Assembly: GCF_026212465.1 (NCBI RefSeq)
Contig: NC_080051.1
Span: forward strand, 14,305,335-14,369,334
Origin: Amaranthus tricolor
Lineage: Eukaryota; Streptophyta; Magnoliopsida; Caryophyllales; Amaranthaceae
DNA length: 64,000 nt
Reading direction: 5' to 3'
In this document: positions 58,113-64,000 of the stretch, piece by piece
Layout of the letters: each line of letters begins with the position of its first letter
Numbering within the stretch: position 1 is the first letter of the stretch
Translations under genes and position numbers: made by a program
The notes under the pieces: generated by a model
What the model was told of the DNA's origin: nothing
The model's input: the letters and a program-made list of their open reading frames with translations, nothing else
Databases searched by the model: none

Positions 58113-60780
58113 AACTAGAATTAATAGCATTTTTCATTGATTGTATATTTGTCTTGTGTTGTTTCTTGGACCCCATTGAAACTAAGCTTGTATGAACTTA
58201 TCAGATTCTAATTGATGTGAACTGAACTTATTAGGAGCTTACTAAGTAGTGAAAATGCAAGAATGAAATAGATGAGTTGAACAAAAAGTAAGAATGTTAC
58301 GGAATTGGGTATGGTAATGGGTATTTTGGTTTGAAGTTAGAATAACATTTCACATTAATTTTCTGTTGTGTTGATCTTGGACCTCATTGACATTGAGTTT
58401 ATATGAACTTACTTGAACTGAGTTGAAGTGAATTGAACTTACTAAAGCTTATTAGGTGGTGGAATATTGAGAATGGAAGTTATGAGTAACCTAAAGTAAG
58501 ATGATGGAAGTGAGGATGGTGATGGCTTTTGTGCATTAAGTAGTCATAAGTTTGTGTTTGTTTGAAATAGCATTTTGCTTTGATTTTTCAATTGACAAGA
58601 TGCATGAATTACCTTCTTTGTTGTATGAATTCACCATTTGCTGCCCAGCAATTGCTAAATCATTCCAAAATGGTCCAAAATTTATTGGGGATTAGTGAAT
58701 TAGGTAACGTTGCATATGAAGAATAAATTTGTTTTTTCCTATCTGTCTTATGATCTAGTTACTAACCGAAGTAAAGAAACCATATTTCCATGTTGGGAAA
58801 AACATAAGCTTATGTAAATTTGTTGGACCAAATGTGAATTAGACTAATTTTTTGTTTTAGTAGTGGTATGAGCTTTTCTGCTATTTTGAGCCTTATAGAG
58901 CTTAATGGGATTTGAAATTTTTATAAAGGTAAAACTGCGGCTTGATTGTTTGTGTTATTGTGCTATTTAGAGTGTTGGGAAGTTGTGAGTGATGCTGAAT
59001 GGATAGTTTATTGAAGTTATGACATAAGTTAAGATGTGAGCCTGTTTTGTATCCTTTCCGGGATGATAAGTTTGGTGATTGAAATTGATCAATAACTTTA
59101 TTACTTGTGTGGCTCTTGGACCTATAAATCGATAATGACAGCCGAGTATCGTAACGAGTCATTACTCATGTAATGTGCACCTGAATGACCAAATGACCTT
59201 ATTTTTAAAGACGTTATGATTTTGTTGCATACTCTAAGTCTTTTTGGAGGGAAGGAGGGTTATTGATGGGATTAGTTGTTTGGGTTTGAAAAGTTGGTAT
59301 AATCCTGGGGCTAAAATCACCAGCTCTTTCACAGATTAAAGTTGACAATACTATTTGGCTTCTCCAATGTGTCTATATGAATTGGCCCAAGTTTGTTTTG
59401 CTGGACTAATGTCCATCCGTTGACACGTGAATTATAATGGTCTTCATAACAGACAACTACTCTTATTCGTAATAGACATAAATAACAAGTCATTTGTGAG
59501 TTTTTCACTTGGAAATCGACATATATTGCTGTGTTTTACATGTACTTCATAAGTACTGTGTCTGAGAAATAATATGGCTTCATTGCCATGGTTGGCTGAC
59601 TACTTTTTAATCTGATGGATAGTAACTAGCAAGCTTTGTCTGAGTCTTTTCCTTGATGATCACCGATAATATCCAATGTTCTGCGGACTTCGTACGTTCC
59701 CTTATTGGGTAACTGAGAGATGTTGTACAGGTAGATAAAGCTTTGCAATTTCGAAGTTTGTAATAGCATCATTTTCTGTGGACATGCTTCCAAGTAGTTC
59801 AATTGGACCAAATGGCTGATGGTAAGAGTTACCATATACGGATTATCTTAAATAGATAAGACTGCATTTATACTGCCAAAGTTATAAAAAATATTGAAAC
59901 CTTTTGTTCCTAGGTGTTGCAGGGGTTTGATCTATCCTATGCAGAATTTAGTGAATGTAGGTAGTAGTATTCATTTGAGGTAATAACTCTACTACGGTGT
60001 CTAGTTGGTGTATATTGGGTTGCTCTGTCCAATTGGTATATTCTGTGTATGCGGGATATACTGTATATGATGATGAATGATGTTGAGGTAATTATCAAAT
60101 TTAGAAACGTTGAAGTATTGTTGAAGGAATATCATGAACATGAGTTGATTGCATCCGTTTTTCTTTGTGTAGCTAGTGAAAACGTATTGATATATAACTA
60201 TTTGTTATTTATCTGTTCATCACTTGAAACTGTGCTAGTTTGATATGATAAGGGCTTATTTACCTGGTATTTTTGTTGTGGCAGACGGCACTCCTGAAGC
60301 AACCGAGTAGATAAGCAGGCTGTTTGTTTTAGCTCAGACGATCATTAACCGTATAAATCCAACAGGTCCCGACTTATTAGTACATGCTGCAAGCGCATAG
60401 ATTTTGGTACACGCATTTTGCTTTCTTGGTTTATTTCATGAATTCATTCATTGTATACGATTTTTATCTGTTTGTAACGGAGAAATATGTATTTGTGTTT
60501 GTTCATGTCGAGCACTAGTGACTAGTGAGCTCCATCCAGTGTATACAATGTTGATCATTAATAGAGGAATATGTATGTTTTGCTTGTTGCTATGCACTGA
60601 GTAATGTAGAGTTTCATTCATGATCAGTTTCATTTTAATTGAGAAGTGATGGGATCTTTTAAATTGTGCGGATGATATTAAAGTAGAGTTGAAATGTCCG
60701 AATAAAAATAGAAAAGTGGTGTACAAATTTCCATAAAAAAATTGTACCAAAAGTATATGGGATGGACGAAAAATCTATTG
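58113..60780. other. Downstream of RPL4, no gene recognised
   Basis: Moderately AT-rich unique-looking sequence. It includes the RPL4 3' UTR; short duplicated words (GAACTTA, CTTATTAGG) occur at 58,190-58,470. Several 60-100 codon frames are present, but none has a recognisable domain or splice-consistent extension. Confidence 0.5.
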
Positions 60781-60839
60781 AAGTTGGTATTTTAACATAT
60801 TGAAGTTTCTATTGTGGTTGCTTAAAGAAACAACTATAA

Positions 60840-62445
60840 AATACCTATTTTAACAGGTTAAGATATCAACTTTATTAGTTTAAAACACCAACATTTATTG
60901 GTTAAATCACCAATTTCAATAGGTTAAAACACCAAATTAAATAAGTCAAAATAACAACTTAAGCAGCATTAAACACCAACTTAAACAAGTTAATATACCA
61001 CCTTCAATAGGTTAATATTCTAACTTCAATATATTAAAGGAAAAATTGTTGTGAATAATCCAACTTATTTTACATTACCTCCCAATAATCCAAACTTTTG
61101 AAATTTTTTTAATAATCCAACATTTGCTTTCAATTTGTTGCCAATGGACCATTTAGAAAATGAATTGTTAATATCAAATTACTTCTCATGTTCTCCTTTT
61201 TTATAATAATCCAACCTATTTCCCATTATCTGTTAATAATCCCACATTAAAAATTTTTTTTTTTATTAATTCAACCTTTGTTTTCATTTTGTTGCCAATG
61301 AACCTTTAAGAAGCTAAATACTTAATTTCTCTTTGCCACTAATTTATAACAATCCAACATATCTATTCCATACATATTAAGTCTCTTTTAGTTTCTTTAA
61401 CACATTTTCTCTTCAATTATTATCAAAAAAATCCACAATTTTTCTTTGCCACTAATTTAAAGGGGTAATATACTTTGAAGGAAAGCGAAAAACATACGAC
61501 TATTACTAATTTTTATAATCATGTTTATAAAATTTTAACGTGTAAAATTTTAATCTGAACCTAACACATTTAATAAACAGATCAGGTCAGGTTGACCCAT
61601 TTAATTAATTGGGTCAAAAGTCTCAACCCAAACCGACTTATTTCGGGTTAGGTTCAGGTCAGGTCAATTTTTGTCAGCCCTAAAGATAATACATAATGTG
61701 TCGGCGAGTACCTGACTCAATGTATTTTGTGGCCATGACCCAACCCGGTTAAGGCGGGTCGGGTACCCAATCCGGATTATATTATTTATAATTGACCCGC
61801 CATTTAGGATGTTGGTCAGTGGATCGACAGATCGGGACAAGCGTGTCAGATTTTTTGAATTCCCCTAGTTGATAGGATATGTATGTAAAGACAATTACTA
61901 TTTATCCAATAATCAATTTCGTAAGCTTGGGATTTAATAGCTATTTCATTTAACTTCTTGAAGGGTCCATTGGCAACAAATTGAAAGCAAAGATTGAATT
62001 ATTTAAAAAAAATGTAAAGGTTGGATTATTGGCAGGTAATGGAAAATAGATTGGATTATTAAAAAGAATAAAGAAGATGAGAGGTAACCTGATATAGCAG
62101 GCCATTTTTTGAAGGGTTTACTGACAACAAACTGAAAGCAAAAGGTTGGATTATTAAAAAATTTTCAAAAGGTGGGATTCCTAGATTAAAATACTAACTT
62201 TAATATGTCAACAACTCAACAGGTTAAAAAACCACTCCACTTAGGTTAAAATATCAACTTCAACAGGTTAAAATGCCAACTTTAATATGTTAAAATACCA
62301 ACTTTGATAGATTAACAACTTATCATGTTAAAATACCAACTCTAAATAAATTAACACACCAACTTTAATAGGTTAAAATCCAACTTGAATAGGTTAAAAT
62401 GCTAATTTCAATAACTTAAAACACCAACTTCAAATAGGTTAACAA
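60840..62445. repeat. ~22-bp minisatellite (GGTTAAAACACCAACTTCAATA), split
   Basis: Degenerate units fill about 60,840-61,035 and 62,185-62,445. Both blocks have the same unit and strand, and the foldback at 61,038-62,182 separates them, so one array was split by insertion. Confidence 0.75.
61038..62182. mobile_element. Foldback element with long inverted repeats
   Basis: Left AATAATCCAAC, CCCAATAATCCAAAC, TTGCTTTCAATTTGTTGCCA, ATGGACC and, inverted from the right end, the same words in the same order, over ~270 bp per arm. Each arm itself carries the block twice. The core (61,460-61,880) contains GGGTCAGGTC-type words and a possible hAT end (inverted TAGGGCTGACAAAAATTGAC at 61,684). No genes. 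Confidence 0.7.
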
Positions 62446-62559
62446 AGGTAATGAATCGCATCTTTGTTAATTTTTTTCTAATAATATATTGGGCCGGTCC
62501 AAATAAATGCGTCTCTTGAAGAGACTGTCTCTCATAAGAATTTTTGATGTTGAAATAAC

Positions 62560-63910
62560 TAACAACAACAATTAGATAAAAAGCATTAATGTAAAGAGAA
62601 TAAAGATTCCTAGTTAGTTTGAAACCGATCCATGGAAGATAGTCAAGTGGAAGATGAAGAACCTCAAAATCTCATTGATAAAACATAAAAACTCCATTTG
62701 AAATTCAAGTTTTTGATAAAATTCTTAAATAGATAATTTATTTAACTCCAAAAATATGACTACCAATTGATCTTCATTGGTCCAAAGCACAAACTTCCAA
62801 CTAAATAATAAGTGTTCAAAAAGAAATATGCCATAAGAGTTAAAAATACAAGAACTCATAAAAGGATTCTTTGTTCTATAAAAGTGTGTTTTTTGATGCC
62901 TAAAATCGTATTTCTTTTATATTTGTTCTATAAAACAATGAAAATTTATACATGATAATATCTCTTATTTAGCTTTAAAATCTATTTATAATACTCAGTT
63001 GTGAGAGTAAAATCAAAAGTGTTTAAGTCTTATGATTTTAAACCCCAAAATGAGAAAGGTCGTTTTATTGTCATATTTGTGTGAGTAGTTGCAAAAACCA
63101 AGTAGGAGATGTATTGTCATATTTTGAATAGTATAGAGAGAAATGTTTTGCTTCTAGTTGGAGAAGGCAAAACGTTGAATTATTGTAAAAAAAGTTGATG
63201 AGAATAATATAGGGATTATGAAATTCAATTTGTTGATGTCACTTAGAGTTGTAGACATGACATTTACTTCTTTAAAAAGCATATTTGAGCATGTAGAGGA
63301 ATTTGAAATTATTTTTGAATTTTTATTTAAATCTATTAGAAAGACATTTAGACGATAATAAGAAGTAATAGAATCTTGTACTACTTTTCACTTCCCATTT
63401 TATCATTGATGAATCTTCTATGTTGATTTTAATGATTTCTCTTTAAACTAAAAGTGTTGCAAATGAATTTGTTGAATGAGAATGTCAGCCATTCAAAATT
63501 CTAAAGTTTAAGACATTTGTAGATTGTTATCCTAATGTTTTCATTGCTTATAAAATGTTCTTAATTGTTTTTGTAATTACGATCTTCGATGAAAAAAAAG
63601 GTTTTCTAAACTAAAATTATTAAATACTTATTTGAGGTCATAAATGTGATAAAATAGATTGAATAGTTTGATAATTTTATCAGTTGAAAAATACTCTTCA
63701 GAAAATATAGATGTCGATAATATCATCAATGATTTTGCTTTCCAAATTAATCCAATGCTTTTTATGATGTTTTTGTTTGTTAGGTGTTAAGCGAAGACCA
63801 TATAAGAATTCGAGATGAAGAGCGTCCTTGACGTGTGAATGACAATTGTCTATATTTTGTACTGTTAGTTAATTGCTATTACATATAGCCCTGTATTTTG
63901 CACGAATGTA
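62560..63910. other. AT-rich sequence, nothing recognised
   Basis: No ORF above 60 codons with recognisable content. Some stretches (63,150-63,500) could be decayed transposase, but no motif can be named. Confidence 0.5.
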
Positions 63911-63913
63911 TAA

Positions 63914-63914
<1 letters not shown>

Positions 63915-64000
<86 letters not shown>
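63915..64000. repeat. (TA)n microsatellite, runs off the window
   Basis: At least 43 TA units; the right end is outside the window. Confidence 0.95.

Overview
The window is nuclear DNA of a flowering plant: AT-rich, intron-containing genes separated by long stretches of nested transposable elements. Three genes are confidently plant and single-copy in style: translation initiation factor eIF3f, the thylakoid phosphoprotein TSP9, and plastid ribosomal protein L4. The 293-residue L4 with a long acidic tail, together with TSP9, fits spinach or a relative (Amaranthaceae, Caryophyllales). That placement is inference, not something the sequence proves.

Layout. 1-8.6 kb is repeat debris: an LTR-like segment, a (TA)107 array, MULE-like inverted repeats, and a dense cluster of hairpins just upstream of eIF3f. 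8.73-15.65 kb is eIF3f on the plus strand (six exons, 284 aa); its 5.4-kb first intron holds a decayed L1-type LINE. 17.0-20.7 kb is a Mutator-like element bounded by ~80-bp inverted repeats built from a perfect palindrome. It carries an intact GRF-type zinc-finger ORF on plus and, on minus, a MuDR N-terminal segment abutting a broken plant-mobile-domain gene. 23.3 kb is TSP9 (plus). 25.2-27.9 kb has two minus-strand genes, a small josephin-like protein and a JOSD-type josephin deubiquitinase. 29.4-30.1 kb is a solo LTR with a 5-bp target duplication.

31.9-47.35 kb is a nest apparently bounded by CACTA-type ends with matching TTA duplications. Inside are a CGACTAATA-type minisatellite, a mariner-like transposase remnant, and a Pack-MULE (38,470-45,207) that captured part of a BRI1-like leucine-rich-repeat receptor gene. 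A minus-strand Ty3/gypsy element (39,327-44,873, target duplication ATTGT) has cut that captured gene, and a 5'-truncated RTE-type LINE with an (AAT)n tail follows. 47.9-52.8 kb is a complete but inactive Ty1/copia element (two 190-bp LTRs, target duplication GTGAC). 53.3-56.4 kb holds copia, LTR and MITE debris.

57.2-58.1 kb is the plastid L4 gene (plus). The last 6 kb contains a ~22-bp minisatellite split by a foldback element, unassigned sequence, and a (TA)n array running off the window.

The host genes are not an operon or pathway cluster; they are ordinary nuclear genes in a transposon-rich setting. The parts most worth a second look are the palindrome-ended MULE with its gene combination, the Pack-MULE with the BRI1-like fragment, and the hairpin cluster upstream of eIF3f.
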